Below, piece after piece: positions 44,793 through 53,690 of a stretch of DNA of 64,000 nucleotides. This DNA is from Citrobacter freundii (GTDB lineage Bacteria; Bacteroidota; Bacteroidia; Chitinophagales; Chitinophagaceae), in NCBI GenBank assembly GCA_003243445.1, contig QFQQ01000003.1, forward strand, positions 1 to 64,000. The letters are read 5' to 3'. The notes under the pieces were generated by a model, which saw only the letters and a list, made by a program, of their open reading frames with translations, had not been told where the DNA came from and searched no databases. Each line of letters starts with the position of its first letter. The stretch's first letter is position 1. Both the position numbers and the translations under genes were made by a program.

Positions 44793-45158
44793 TCAACAGC
44801 CGTAATATTCATTCTGCTCCTGAACCTGCATATCAAGGATCAGTAACTCACTTACCTGAACTTCCGTAACGGTGCGTTTAGAACCGCGGCTATCTCTGAA
44901 ATTGCGATTGATGAGTCGTCCATTGATAGCGACCATCATATCTTTATCAAGATATTTTTCGGCGAGGGTTGCTATCTTCCCCTGAGCAACAAGTGTGTGC
45001 GACTGTGTATCGGTTATACGCAGACCCTTGGCATTGTTATAAGAGTCTTCAATAAAAATGGTGAACCTGGCCACCTTTCTTCCATCGCCGGCATCTCTTA
45101 CCAGCGGCCTGTCAACGATACTTCCGACCAGCTGAACGTTATTCTTTATTGCATACAT
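44793..45158 (-). CDS. ssb: Single-stranded DNA-binding protein
   Basis: About 121 residues from the ATG at 45158 (MYAIKNNVQLVGSIVDRPLVRD). The OB fold is clear (KVARFTIFIEDSYNNAKGLRI, VAQGKIATLAEKYLDKDMMVAINGRLINRNF), but the acidic C-terminal tail is short and ends in QEQNEYYGC instead of the usual DDxPF. It may be a secondary SSB or one with altered partner binding. It precedes the Pif1-type helicase on the same strand, so the two are probably co-expressed. Confidence 0.82.
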   Translation of the reverse strand: MYAIKNNVQLVGSIVDRPLVRDAGDGRKVARFTIFIEDSYNNAKGLRITDTQSHTLVAQGKIATLAEKYLDKDMMVAINGRLINRNFRDSRGSKRTVTEVQVSELLILDMQVQEQNEYYGC

Positions 45159-45469
45159 AACAATCAATTTAAAGCAATGTAGAAACATCGCCGCGCTATA
45201 CGCACAGAAAAAAACACTATCATTTGTTTTAATTCCCAATACCACATCGTATGTAACACTCTCCGGAAGGCCGTTGTACAAGCCTGTAAGTTTTTTTTAC
45301 CAAAGAAGGCGCGGAAACACCCATTATTTCCCGGTATTCTTACGTACACAAAAAATTAACCTTCTGCCATATAACACCTTATATAATATGCACAAAAATG
45401 CCTCTGGATAAACAAAGACAGATTGACTAGGTTTATATTGAACCCCATCCAATAACCAAAACAATCCTT
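45159..45469. other. Divergent control region between ssb and the L,D-transpeptidase
   Basis: This 311-bp gap holds the divergent promoters of both genes. I see no ORF with credible start and no repeat element. A T-run near 45290-45299 is the only striking feature. Confidence 0.4.
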
Positions 45470-46606
45470 ATGAAGAACCTGACCCTGCTCCGGCTGGCTG
45501 GAATTGGATTATTTGGTGTAACATTCGTGTCTCCTGGTTCGATAGAGAAAAAAGACTGGATTTCAGACGAGCTTAGTTCTGTACAAATTTTTCGGGACCT
45601 ACCCTTCACATTATCGGCTTTTTGTCAGGAAACCAATTACCCAAAAAGATCAGATCGTCCGGCTGTCGCAATCATCCCGCTGTCCGAAATTGAAGTTTCA
45701 TCCATTGATGCGACAGTATTCCAATCACCAGTATCGGCTGTCATTCCTGAAAAGCAAGAAAAACTCCCGACGGGATGGAAACCTGCATTTAAAAAACCCT
45801 CTCAGGCAAAGCGGCCCATTACCATCACCTACCAAAACCAAATTGACAATCGATCAAACTCAAATGAACTTGTTGCAACAACGTCCGAAGAGACAAGACC
45901 AGAGGATTCAATATTGATTTACAGCCACGCAACACCTGTGATGGAAAATGATGAAGAGAACCTGCTGCCACCCACAGAATATGTGGATGAAATAAAGCGG
46001 GCACCGTCTTATTCGCGGCTAAGATCAATTATCCCAATAATAAACAGGTCTGCAGAGGTTGGTCTGTCATACTACCCTCACCAACTATTAGCAAATAGAA
46101 TTGAAAGGCTATCGCAGTTATCAGCCAGGTTCGGCTATTCAACCAAATACGCATTCCTTATAAATCTCGGTCTAAAATCCGGGAAGAAACGCTTCCTTGT
46201 ATTAGATCTCGAAAGTAAATCGGTAATTGCCAGCGGCCTCGTTGCACACGGCCGGGGAAAAGAAAAGTTTACGCTAAATAAGAAATACTCCAATCGGTAT
46301 GGCAGTTCATGCAGCTCCCTGGGACTTTATAAAGTCGGGTGCTGTTATAAGGGAGACTTTGGAAAATCATTCCGTCTGATTGGACTCGAAAAAACAAATA
46401 ATAATGCATTGAACCGCGCAATAGTCCTTCATTCCATGGGTTGTATACCGGATGAAGAAATAGACTATCCGATCTGCCAAAGCGAAGGATGCCCCTCAGT
46501 CTCGCCCGGGTTTCTAGAGACGATAAGTAAGATCATTAAATCGACAGATAAACCGGTTTTGCTTTGGGCATTTGACCCGACTGTAGATGAAGATCTTTCC
46601 CCTTAG
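45470..46606 (+). CDS. Secreted murein L,D-transpeptidase catalytic domain protein (YkuD_2-like)
   Basis: This 378-residue protein has an N-terminal hydrophobic segment (LTLLRLAGIGLFGVTFVSPGS) and a C-terminal catalytic region with VLHSMGCIPDEE and SEGCPSVSPGF, the His and Cys motif of the L,D-transpeptidase fold (SxGC with the catalytic Cys). The GLYKVGCCYKG and FRLIGLEKTNNNALNR segments precede it. It would cross-link peptidoglycan or attach proteins to it. The central region (about 100-200) is unrelated to known domains. Confidence 0.8.
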   Translation: MKNLTLLRLAGIGLFGVTFVSPGSIEKKDWISDELSSVQIFRDLPFTLSAFCQETNYPKRSDRPAVAIIPLSEIEVSSIDATVFQSPVSAVIPEKQEKLPTGWKPAFKKPSQAKRPITITYQNQIDNRSNSNELVATTSEETRPEDSILIYSHATPVMENDEENLLPPTEYVDEIKRAPSYSRLRSIIPIINRSAEVGLSYYPHQLLANRIERLSQLSARFGYSTKYAFLINLGLKSGKKRFLVLDLESKSVIASGLVAHGRGKEKFTLNKKYSNRYGSSCSSLGLYKVGCCYKGDFGKSFRLIGLEKTNNNALNRAIVLHSMGCIPDEEIDYPICQSEGCPSVSPGFLETISKIIKSTDKPVLLWAFDPTVDEDLSP

Positions 46607-46635
46607 TTCAGCTTTCTCATGTGACCGTCCAATGT

Positions 46636-46666
46636 AACCGCTCTTTTTCAAGGGCGGTTTTTTTTA
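46636..46666 (+). terminator. Terminator after the L,D-transpeptidase
   Basis: AACCGCTCTTT and AAGGGCGGTT pair (with one mismatch) around TTC, then eight T residues. Confidence 0.8.
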
Positions 46667-46724
46667 ACCGGCCGATACCGTAAACGTCTCCTCACATCAA
46701 TTTAAAGTGAAAATATCCGCTTGT

Positions 46725-46793
46725 CTGTCTACTTCCCGCCCTTATCGCCTTACCGGTAAAAATAAACCGGGAAGATGGGAAGAACGGTAAGAA
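46725..46793. repeat. Palindrome, copy C of the ACCGGTAAAAATTAAACCGG family
   Basis: CTTACCGGTAAAAATAAACCGGGAAG is the core, with partly paired flanks. It is the third copy (see 5944-6050 and 6765-6820). The motif is recognisable although the loop is one base shorter. Confidence 0.7.
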
Positions 46794-46925
46794 TGGCCTT
46801 CACTACCATCAGCCCTGTAATGACAGACGAGTTGTAACCAGGGAAATCCTTTGATCTCCGATAAAATCCGGGTAATGTTTCCAAAACAAAAAGGGTCTCA
46901 TACTTTCGCATGAAACCCTCTTCCG

Positions 46926-46998
46926 TGGTGTGGGGCGGGATCGAACCGCCGACACAAGGATTTTCAGTCCTTTGCTCTACCGACTGAGCTACCGCACC
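46926..46998 (-). tRNA. tRNA-Phe (GAA anticodon)
   Basis: The minus strand folds as a cloverleaf: acceptor start GGTGCGG, D arm GCTC...GAGC, anticodon arm AGGACTGAAAATCCT with anticodon GAA, variable GTGTC, T arm GGCGGTTCGATCCCGCC, and acceptor end CCACACC with discriminator A. CCA is not encoded. The acceptor stem has a C-A mismatch at the fifth pair (C5 against A68). Confidence 0.93.
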
Positions 46999-47071
46999 GT
47001 GGGGGTGCAAAAATAGAGGTTTTTGCACAACCAAGAAACTTTTATGTGAATTATTTATCCGAAAAAACAAA

Positions 47072-49330
47072 TCACATCCCGTATTCACTCAGGAACTTAA
47101 TACGCATGATCTTCAACTGCTCCCAATTAAAATTATGCTCAGACAACTCCTCCTGCGCAACCTGCAATGAGGAAGTATCGCAACCTTTAAAATAATCGAT
47201 GATCTCGTCCTGCTCATATTCGTCCAGCATCTCATCGATCGCATAATCCAGGTTCAACTTCGTACCGCTTGCAGCGATCGTCTCCATCTCCTCAAGCATC
47301 TCATCGATCCTCCAACCCTTATTCCTGGCAATCGTCTCCAGTGAAACCTTCTTATCCGTATTCTGAATAATATATACCTTGTTCCCGCTCTTATTCACCA
47401 CGCTCTTCATCACAAAATCATCGGGCTTCTCAATATTATTCTCTTCAACATATTTCGCCACCAGATCTACAAATGGCTTACCATATCTCATCGCCTTTCC
47501 TTTACTCACACCCTGGCACTTCTCCAGATCCGAAACTGTCGTCGGATAAAGCGTAGCCATATCCTGCAATGAAGTCTCCAGGAAAATAACAAAAGGAGGA
47601 AGATTCTTCTTCTTTGCTTCCTTTTGTCTCAGCTCCTTCAACATCTCGAAAAGCTTCTCATCAGTAGCAGCACCAGACGATGCTTCTGCTCCTTCTTCAT
47701 CATCCGCATTGGCCTCTTCATAAAGATTATTGAGAACGATCTTGAACGATTTTGGCTTTTTGAGAAAACCCTCACCCTTCTTCGTAAATTTCAACACTCC
47801 GTACTCTTCAATATCTTTCGACAATAAACCCTCCAGTAACATCTGGCGGATCAATGAATTCCAGAAATGTGCTTCCTTATCGTTACCACTTGAAAACGCT
47901 TCGATTCCATCGTGACGGAACATCTTGATCTGCGGAGTAAGCTTACCAGTAATGATCTGTACCACATAATCCGTTGCAAATCGCTCATCCAAGCCCTTGA
48001 TCGCCTTCAATACGATCACCGCTTCATCCTTCGCTTCAACCTTTTCTTTCGGATGCTTACAGTTATCACACTGACCACAATTCTCTGTTTCGAATTCCTC
48101 ACCGAAATAACTCATCAACACTTTCCGACGGCAAACCCCGCTTTCAGCATAGGCCACAGTCTCATTGATCAACTGTGCACCAACTTCTCTCTCACTAAGC
48201 GGCTTATCACGCATTAAGTGCTCGAGCTTGTTTACATCTTTATGAGAATAATAGAGAATACACTTGCCTTCCATGCCATCTCTTCCTGCACGGCCGGTTT
48301 CCTGGTAGTAATTCTCAATAGACTTAGGAATATTATAGTGGATAACGAAACGGATATCCGGCTTGTCAATACCCATCCCAAATGCGATGGTCGCACAGAT
48401 AACCTGAACATCTTCATTCAGGAATTGATCCTGTCTCTCTGCACGAAGCTTACTATCCAGACCAGCGTGATAAGCGACTGCCTTCACACCATTAGCCATG
48501 AGGATAGCAGCCATCTCTTCAGTCGTCTTTCTATTCAGTGTATAAATGATCCCGCTCTTAGATTTCATGCTCTTGATGAATCGAACAATGTTCTCATCAG
48601 TCTGCGACTTCTTAATCTTAGGTTGGATCTCATAATACAGGTTCGGCCTGTTGAATGAGGAAATAAAAATATTCGGATTCTGCAGATCAAGGTTCTTGAT
48701 GATATCACTCTGCACCTTTGGTGTTGCCGTAGCAGTAAGCGCGATCACCGGAATATCAGGATTGATCTGCGTCATCATTTCACGAAGGCGGCGATATTCC
48801 GGGCGGAAGTCATGACCCCATTCAGAAATACAATGCGCTTCGTCGACAGCGAAAAATGATAATTTCAGATCGGAGAAAAACTCAAGATTCTCCTGTTTGG
48901 TCAATGTTTCCGGGGCAACGTATAACATTTTTGTTCTGCCGCTCAGCAGATCATCATGAACTTCCTTGATTTCCTTTTTTGTGAGCGTAGAGTTTAAAAA
49001 GTGAGCTACTTCATCGTTACTGCTGTAACCTCTGACCAGGTCAACCTGGTTCTTCATCAATGCGATCAGCGGAGACACGATGATTGCCACACCTTCCATT
49101 ACCATTGCCGGCAATTGATAGCAAAGACTCTTACCACCACCGGTTGGCATAATAACGAATGTATCATGACCAGCCAGTAAAGACTCGATCACTTTCTCCT
49201 GTGTGCCTTTAAATTTATTGAAACCAAAATACTCTTGTAATGACTTGTGCAGATCAAACCGTTGTTTTGGCTGACCTTCCTCTTTCACTTGTTTTTTGGC
49301 TGCGCCTTTTTTTGCAGTTGTTGTTCCCAT
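47072..49330 (-). CDS. recQ: ATP-dependent DNA helicase RecQ
   Basis: This 752-residue protein has Walker A MPTGGGKSLCYQLPA, the DEAH box AVDEAHCISEWGHDFRPEYRRL, and QETGRAGRDG in the second RecA domain, then RQC zinc-binding cysteines (CRRK...CGQCDNCKHP) and an HRDC domain (FLETSLQDMATLYPTTVSDLEKCQGVSKGKAMRYG). The C-terminal about 100 residues extend past HRDC and are acidic. A basic N-terminal stretch (TTAKKGAAKKQVKEEGQ) precedes the helicase core. RecQ and a Pif1-type helicase occur within a few kilobases. Confidence 0.95.
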   Translation of the reverse strand: MGTTTAKKGAAKKQVKEEGQPKQRFDLHKSLQEYFGFNKFKGTQEKVIESLLAGHDTFVIMPTGGGKSLCYQLPAMVMEGVAIIVSPLIALMKNQVDLVRGYSSNDEVAHFLNSTLTKKEIKEVHDDLLSGRTKMLYVAPETLTKQENLEFFSDLKLSFFAVDEAHCISEWGHDFRPEYRRLREMMTQINPDIPVIALTATATPKVQSDIIKNLDLQNPNIFISSFNRPNLYYEIQPKIKKSQTDENIVRFIKSMKSKSGIIYTLNRKTTEEMAAILMANGVKAVAYHAGLDSKLRAERQDQFLNEDVQVICATIAFGMGIDKPDIRFVIHYNIPKSIENYYQETGRAGRDGMEGKCILYYSHKDVNKLEHLMRDKPLSEREVGAQLINETVAYAESGVCRRKVLMSYFGEEFETENCGQCDNCKHPKEKVEAKDEAVIVLKAIKGLDERFATDYVVQIITGKLTPQIKMFRHDGIEAFSSGNDKEAHFWNSLIRQMLLEGLLSKDIEEYGVLKFTKKGEGFLKKPKSFKIVLNNLYEEANADDEEGAEASSGAATDEKLFEMLKELRQKEAKKKNLPPFVIFLETSLQDMATLYPTTVSDLEKCQGVSKGKAMRYGKPFVDLVAKYVEENNIEKPDDFVMKSVVNKSGNKVYIIQNTDKKVSLETIARNKGWRIDEMLEEMETIAASGTKLNLDYAIDEMLDEYEQDEIIDYFKGCDTSSLQVAQEELSEHNFNWEQLKIMRIKFLSEYGM

Positions 49331-49697
49331 TTGCTCTACTATTATTTCTTCCGGGCAAAGTCCCGAAATCTTAACCCATTATAAGATACTTATTTCCACG
49401 CAAACCTGCATAGGCAAGCTTGACTCGCAAACATCCGGTACGTTGGAAGAATAAGGTTTCTCTTGCAAAAAGCCGGGAGATGATCGGCAGAAGGATTTAA
49501 AAAGCCCGGCTTTGTAATGCCAGGGAGCATTTTTCAACACAGATCTTTACCCCGCTCAAGAGGATTGCGAATTTACAACTCAGATGCGGTTTCTCATAGC
49601 CTCATTCGTTAAAATTCAGGGAAATGGGTGGTTAACGGCAATTTGAAGTGAAAAGCTCTAATTTTGCCGGGCATTCGCCGTTGGCGAACAATTTCTT
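49331..49697. other. Divergent region between recQ and kdsD
   Basis: This 367-bp region is gene-free. An AAAGCCGGG...CCCGGCTTT inverted pair (near 49478-49514) is spaced by about 30 nt. TAATTTTG at 49659-49666 resembles the -7 element of the kdsD promoter; no matching -33 was found. Confidence 0.5.
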
Positions 49698-50663
49698 ATG
49701 GCTGTTTCCGTTAAAGAGATCGCGCTGCAAACGATTGGCCTGGAAGCCCAGGCGATAGCAGATCTTCGGTCTCACATCAATGAAGACTTCGAAAAAGCTG
49801 TTTCAGCCATAGCCGGTTGTAACGGCCGGATTGTGATAAGCGGTATCGGGAAGAGTGCCGCCATTGCTCAAAAGATCGTGGCCACATTTAATTCCACCGG
49901 CACTCCCTCCATCTTTATGCACGCTGCGGATGCTATTCATGGTGATCTTGGTATTGTGCAACAGAATGATATAGTGATCATTATAAGTAAAAGCGGTGAA
50001 AGCCCGGAAATAAAACTGCTCGTTCCGCTGATCAAGAACTTTGGGAATATCATTATAGGGATGGTTGGTAATATTCAATCTTTTCTTGCAAAACATTCCC
50101 AGATCATTCTAAACACAACTGTAGACCAGGAAGCATGCCCGAATAATCTCGCGCCAACTTCAAGCACAACGGCGCAACTTGTTATGGGCGATGCATTAGC
50201 AGTTTGTCTAATGGAACTAAAAGGCTTCAAATCCGAAGACTTTGCAAAGTTCCATCCCGGAGGCACACTTGGAAAAAAACTGTACCTCCGTGTATCGGAT
50301 TTGTATCCGTCAAATGAAAAGCCCCAGGTGTCTCCTGATCACGTGTTACATGACGTTATCATGGAAATGACGCAGAAAAGATTGGGCGTAACTGCCGTAG
50401 TGGATGAACAAGGATCACTACTCGGCATTATCACTGATGGTGACCTGAGACGAATGCTTCGTAACAATATCAAATTTGATGATCAACTAAAGGCGTCGGA
50501 TATCATGACAAGATCTCCAAGAACAATTTCGCCGGATCAACTGGCTGTTGAAGCGCTTGATGTTCTTCGAAAGAACGAAATAACTCAACTCGCCGTTACA
50601 GAAAACGGGACCTATCTTGGCATAATTCATTTACATGACCTTGTAAAAGAGGGATTAATTTAA
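49698..50663 (+). CDS. kdsD: KpsF/GutQ family arabinose-5-phosphate isomerase
   Basis: This 321-residue protein has an N-terminal SIS domain (GRIVISGIGKSAAIAQKIVATFNSTG, then IIISKSGESPEIK and VDQEACPNNLAPTSSTTAQL) and two C-terminal CBS domains (about 210-320: VTAVVDEQGSLLGIITDGDLRR and EITQLAVTENGTYLGIIHLHDL). It converts ribulose-5-P to arabinose-5-P for Kdo and lipopolysaccharide. The C-terminal half of the family also binds regulatory ligands. It heads a run with manC and a VOC protein. Confidence 0.92.
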   Translation: MAVSVKEIALQTIGLEAQAIADLRSHINEDFEKAVSAIAGCNGRIVISGIGKSAAIAQKIVATFNSTGTPSIFMHAADAIHGDLGIVQQNDIVIIISKSGESPEIKLLVPLIKNFGNIIIGMVGNIQSFLAKHSQIILNTTVDQEACPNNLAPTSSTTAQLVMGDALAVCLMELKGFKSEDFAKFHPGGTLGKKLYLRVSDLYPSNEKPQVSPDHVLHDVIMEMTQKRLGVTAVVDEQGSLLGIITDGDLRRMLRNNIKFDDQLKASDIMTRSPRTISPDQLAVEALDVLRKNEITQLAVTENGTYLGIIHLHDLVKEGLI

Positions 50664-50692
50664 CCAATCCAAACGATCACTTTCTTATTACT

Positions 50693-51775
50693 ATGAACAA
50701 ACATCATTATGTAGCGATCATGGCCGGCGGAATCGGCAGTCGTTTCTGGCCAATGAGCAGAGCCAATTTTCCAAAACAATTCCTTGATATCCTTGGCACA
50801 GGCAAAACGCTCATACAACAAACCTTCGATCGTTATAAGCAGCTCGTTCCTGAGGAGAATATCTACATTGTAACATCACAGGAGTATGTAAATCTCGTAG
50901 CACAACAACTTCCCACATTGCCTTTTGAGAATATTGTTGCAGAGCCATCGAGAAAAAACACTGCTCCTTGTATCGCTTATATTGCTTTCAAACTCGCACA
51001 AAAAGATCCGAATGCGCTGATGATGGCTGCACCTGCTGATCACCTCGTTCTTGATACAAACGGTTTTATTGAAACAGCAAGAAAAGCGTTGACTTTTGTC
51101 GATCATATCAATGCACTTGTCACGATCGGCATCAAACCAACCTACCCTAATACCGGCTATGGCTATATTCAACACGATTCGCCGGAAGCCGCCCCTGGAG
51201 TTCATAAAGTGAAAACATTCACCGAGAAACCAAACCTTGAGCTAGCGAAAACTTTCCTGGCAAGCGGCGATTTCTTGTGGAATGCCGGCATCTTTACCTG
51301 GAAAGTAAAGAACATCATTGACGCATTTGAGAAGTTCCTTCCAGAAATGTACGAGGTATTTCACGCTGAAAAAACAACATTCAACACAACAGCCGAAGCG
51401 GAAGCAATTGAGAAAATCTATCCATTATGCACCAATATCTCCATAGACTTTGGCATAATGGAAAAAGCAGATAACGTCTATGTAATTCCAGCTTCCTTCG
51501 AATGGAGCGATCTCGGTACATGGAACAGCGCCTGGGAGAACATGGAAAAAGACTATTTCCACAATGCTGTTGTTGGCAACTATGTGATGGTAGTAGATGC
51601 AAAGAATACCATGGTGCACGTTCCCGATAATAAATTGGTACTGCTGCAAGGCCTGGAGAACTATATTGTGGTAGATACAAAAGACGTCCTGCTTATTTGC
51701 CAAAAAGACAAAGAACAAGAGATCAAAGACTATGTAGCAGAAATTAAGCGCAATAAAGGAGATAGATTTTTATAA
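50693..51775 (+). CDS. manC: Mannose-1-phosphate guanylyltransferase
   Basis: This 360-residue nucleotidyltransferase has the N-terminal signature AIMAGGIGSRFWPMSRANFPKQFL, then KNTAPCIAYIA, PADHLV, TYPNTGYGYIQ and FTEKPNLELAKTFL, and WNAGIFTWK. It makes GDP-mannose for surface polysaccharides. It lies between kdsD and the VOC gene, so the operon serves envelope sugar synthesis. It lacks the C-terminal isomerase domain of bifunctional ManC. Confidence 0.92.
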   Translation: MNKHHYVAIMAGGIGSRFWPMSRANFPKQFLDILGTGKTLIQQTFDRYKQLVPEENIYIVTSQEYVNLVAQQLPTLPFENIVAEPSRKNTAPCIAYIAFKLAQKDPNALMMAAPADHLVLDTNGFIETARKALTFVDHINALVTIGIKPTYPNTGYGYIQHDSPEAAPGVHKVKTFTEKPNLELAKTFLASGDFLWNAGIFTWKVKNIIDAFEKFLPEMYEVFHAEKTTFNTTAEAEAIEKIYPLCTNISIDFGIMEKADNVYVIPASFEWSDLGTWNSAWENMEKDYFHNAVVGNYVMVVDAKNTMVHVPDNKLVLLQGLENYIVVDTKDVLLICQKDKEQEIKDYVAEIKRNKGDRFL

Positions 51776-51778
51776 ATT

Positions 51779-52126
51779 ATGTTCAGAAAATTAAGAACTG
51801 TCATTTACAAAACAAATGATCTTGCTGCAGCAAAATCGTGGTATATCAAAGCGACAGGTGTAGACCCATATTTCGATGAGCCGTTCTATGTTGGATTTGA
51901 CATTCATGGCTTTGAGCTGGGGCTTGACCCGGACATGAAAGATGTAGTCCCGGGCAACCAAACAATCTCCTATTGGGATGTTGAAGATGTGTCGAAAGCA
52001 GCTGCACACCTGACTTCAATCGGCGCGAAACTGGTACAGGATAAAACCAATGTGGGCGGTCCCATTTTCGTGGCAATCGTGGAAGATCCATTTGGAAATC
52101 ACCTCGGCCTGATACAGGGCGCTTAA
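51779..52126 (+). CDS. VOC (glyoxalase) family protein
   Basis: This 115-residue protein is one glyoxalase/bleomycin-resistance-type fold: FRKLRTVIYKTNDLAAAKSWYIKATG, and a second half with TISYWDVEDVSKAAAHLTSIGA and IVEDPFGNHLGLIQ. It starts 3 bp after manC, so it is cotranscribed. Substrate unknown; the metal-ligand residues are not all obvious. Confidence 0.85.
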   Translation: MFRKLRTVIYKTNDLAAAKSWYIKATGVDPYFDEPFYVGFDIHGFELGLDPDMKDVVPGNQTISYWDVEDVSKAAAHLTSIGAKLVQDKTNVGGPIFVAIVEDPFGNHLGLIQGA

Positions 52127-52152
52127 AAAACGCCAAGATTCCGTTTTTATAC

Positions 52153-52180
52153 AACCTTGTTAACGCAAGGTTTTTTTATT
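52153..52180 (+). terminator. Terminator after the kdsD-manC-VOC operon
   Basis: AACCTTG pairs with CAAGGTT around TTAACG, then seven T residues. Confidence 0.85.
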
Positions 52181-52200
52181 TTTATACAACAAATAAAAAC

Positions 52201-52923
52201 ATGTCACCTTATCCTCTACATAATATCCTTTTCCTGGACATAGAAACGGTACCACAGTATTCAGAATACGAACAGGTGCCTGCTGAATGGAAAGAGCTAT
52301 GGTCTAAAAAAGCCGAGATCCTCTTACGCAACCGTGAAGATGATACAGCTGAATCCATATATAACCGCGCCGGTATTTATGCAGAATTTGGTAAGATCGT
52401 ATGTATCACCTGCGGTGTAATCCAGGGAACTGCCAGTGAAAAAAGATTGCTGCTTAAATCGTTCTACGGTGATAACGAGCAAATTCTCCTGTATGAGTTC
52501 TCAGAAATGATCAGAAAATGGTCCGGTAACGATCCTAAATATCTATGCGCTCATAACGGGAAAGAATTCGACTTTCCATTTATGTGCCGGCGAATGATCA
52601 TAAACGATTTGACTATTCCCACTGTGCTTAACTCAAGTGGAAAAAAGCCATGGGAAGTAAATCATCTTGATACAATGGAACTGTGGAAATTCGGGGATTT
52701 TAAAAACTATACATCGCTTAATTTACTCGCAACAGCCCTCGGAGTACCAACTCCGAAAGACGATATAGATGGAAGCATGGTTTGGGAAGTATATTGGAAA
52801 GAAAATAATCTCGAACGTATTGTAAAGTACTGTCAAAAAGACGTTGTGACTGTAGCGCAGGTTTTTTTAAAAATGATGGGAGAGACTTCCATAAAGCCCG
52901 CCAATATCGAAATAAAAGCATAG
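52201..52923 (+). CDS. PolB-type 3'-5' exonuclease (DEDDy)
   Basis: This 240-residue protein has the three exonuclease motifs: ExoI FLDIETVPQ near residue 10, ExoII HNGKEFDFPFMCRRM near 118, and ExoIII YCQKDVVTVAQVF near 212. The Tyr of ExoIII indicates the DEDDy group; the match is to the predicted polymerase-B-like exonuclease family common in Bacteroidota. The family trims DNA or RNA 3' ends. It starts a four-gene run with RidA, MmcQ and the aminotransferase (gaps 15, 1, 28 bp). Confidence 0.85.
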   Translation: MSPYPLHNILFLDIETVPQYSEYEQVPAEWKELWSKKAEILLRNREDDTAESIYNRAGIYAEFGKIVCITCGVIQGTASEKRLLLKSFYGDNEQILLYEFSEMIRKWSGNDPKYLCAHNGKEFDFPFMCRRMIINDLTIPTVLNSSGKKPWEVNHLDTMELWKFGDFKNYTSLNLLATALGVPTPKDDIDGSMVWEVYWKENNLERIVKYCQKDVVTVAQVFLKMMGETSIKPANIEIKA

Positions 52924-52938
52924 ACTTAAAACCAAGTT

Positions 52939-53328
52939 ATGAAAAGAACAAATTATTCATCAGGCGCAAAATGGGAGGATATAGTAGGATACAGTCGCGC
53001 CGTTAAAGTTGGCAATACCATTGAAATAACCGGAACCGTCGCCGTTGATGAAAACAATAGTCTTATTGGAGAAAATAATGCTTATGAACAAACGAAATTC
53101 ATTCTTCAAAAAATAGAAAAAGTGCTGATACAAACCGGAGCATCACTGAAAGATATTGTACGAACAAGAATGTTTGTAACAGATATTTCCCGTTGGGAAG
53201 AATATGGAAAAGCACATGGAGAATTCTTTTCGGCAATCAAACCCTGCACTTCAATGATCGAAGTAAAAGGGTTGATCGAGCCTGGTTATCTTATAGAAAT
53301 TGAAGCAACAGCGATCTTAACTGATTAA
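52939..53328 (+). CDS. RidA family enamine/imine deaminase-like protein
   Basis: This 129-residue protein has the RidA core (GNTIEITGTVAVDENN, QTGASLKDIVRTRMFVTDISRWEEYGKAHGEFF, CTSMIEVKGLIEPGYLIEIEATAIL), including the catalytic-site Arg in VRTRMFV. RidA removes reactive enamines made by PLP enzymes; the PLP aminotransferase two genes downstream is consistent with this. Confidence 0.9.
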   Translation: MKRTNYSSGAKWEDIVGYSRAVKVGNTIEITGTVAVDENNSLIGENNAYEQTKFILQKIEKVLIQTGASLKDIVRTRMFVTDISRWEEYGKAHGEFFSAIKPCTSMIEVKGLIEPGYLIEIEATAILTD

Positions 53329-53329
53329 T

Positions 53330-53662
53330 ATGAATATTGAAACCTTACAGGAATACTGCCTGTCAAAACCTGATGTAGAAGAAGCACTTCCGTTCGGACC
53401 CGATACACTTGTTTATAAAATAAACAGCAAGATATTCCTGCTGGTAGGTCTTGAATCAGATCCACTGCAGTTCAATGTAAAATGCGATCCGGATAAAGCA
53501 TTGGAATTACGTGAAGAATATCCCTGTGTGATACCCGGATTTCACATGAATAAAAAGCACTGGAACACGATCATTGTTGACGGGTCTGTTTCAAATGCCA
53601 CTTTAAAAGAATGGATCGATTGGTCATACGATCTTGTAAAAGGAAAACCGAAAAAGAAATAA
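53330..53662 (+). CDS. MmcQ/YjbR family protein
   Basis: This 110-residue protein shows the YjbR/CyaY-like pattern: YCLSKPDVEEALPFGPDTLVYKI, KCDPDKALELREEYPCVIPGFHMNKKHWNTI, and WIDWSYDLV at the end. The family is often described as DNA-binding, but the function is not established. It starts one base after the RidA stop codon. Confidence 0.85.
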   Translation: MNIETLQEYCLSKPDVEEALPFGPDTLVYKINSKIFLLVGLESDPLQFNVKCDPDKALELREEYPCVIPGFHMNKKHWNTIIVDGSVSNATLKEWIDWSYDLVKGKPKKK

Positions 53663-53690
53663 TTATCCCTGAATCACACAACTAATCACT

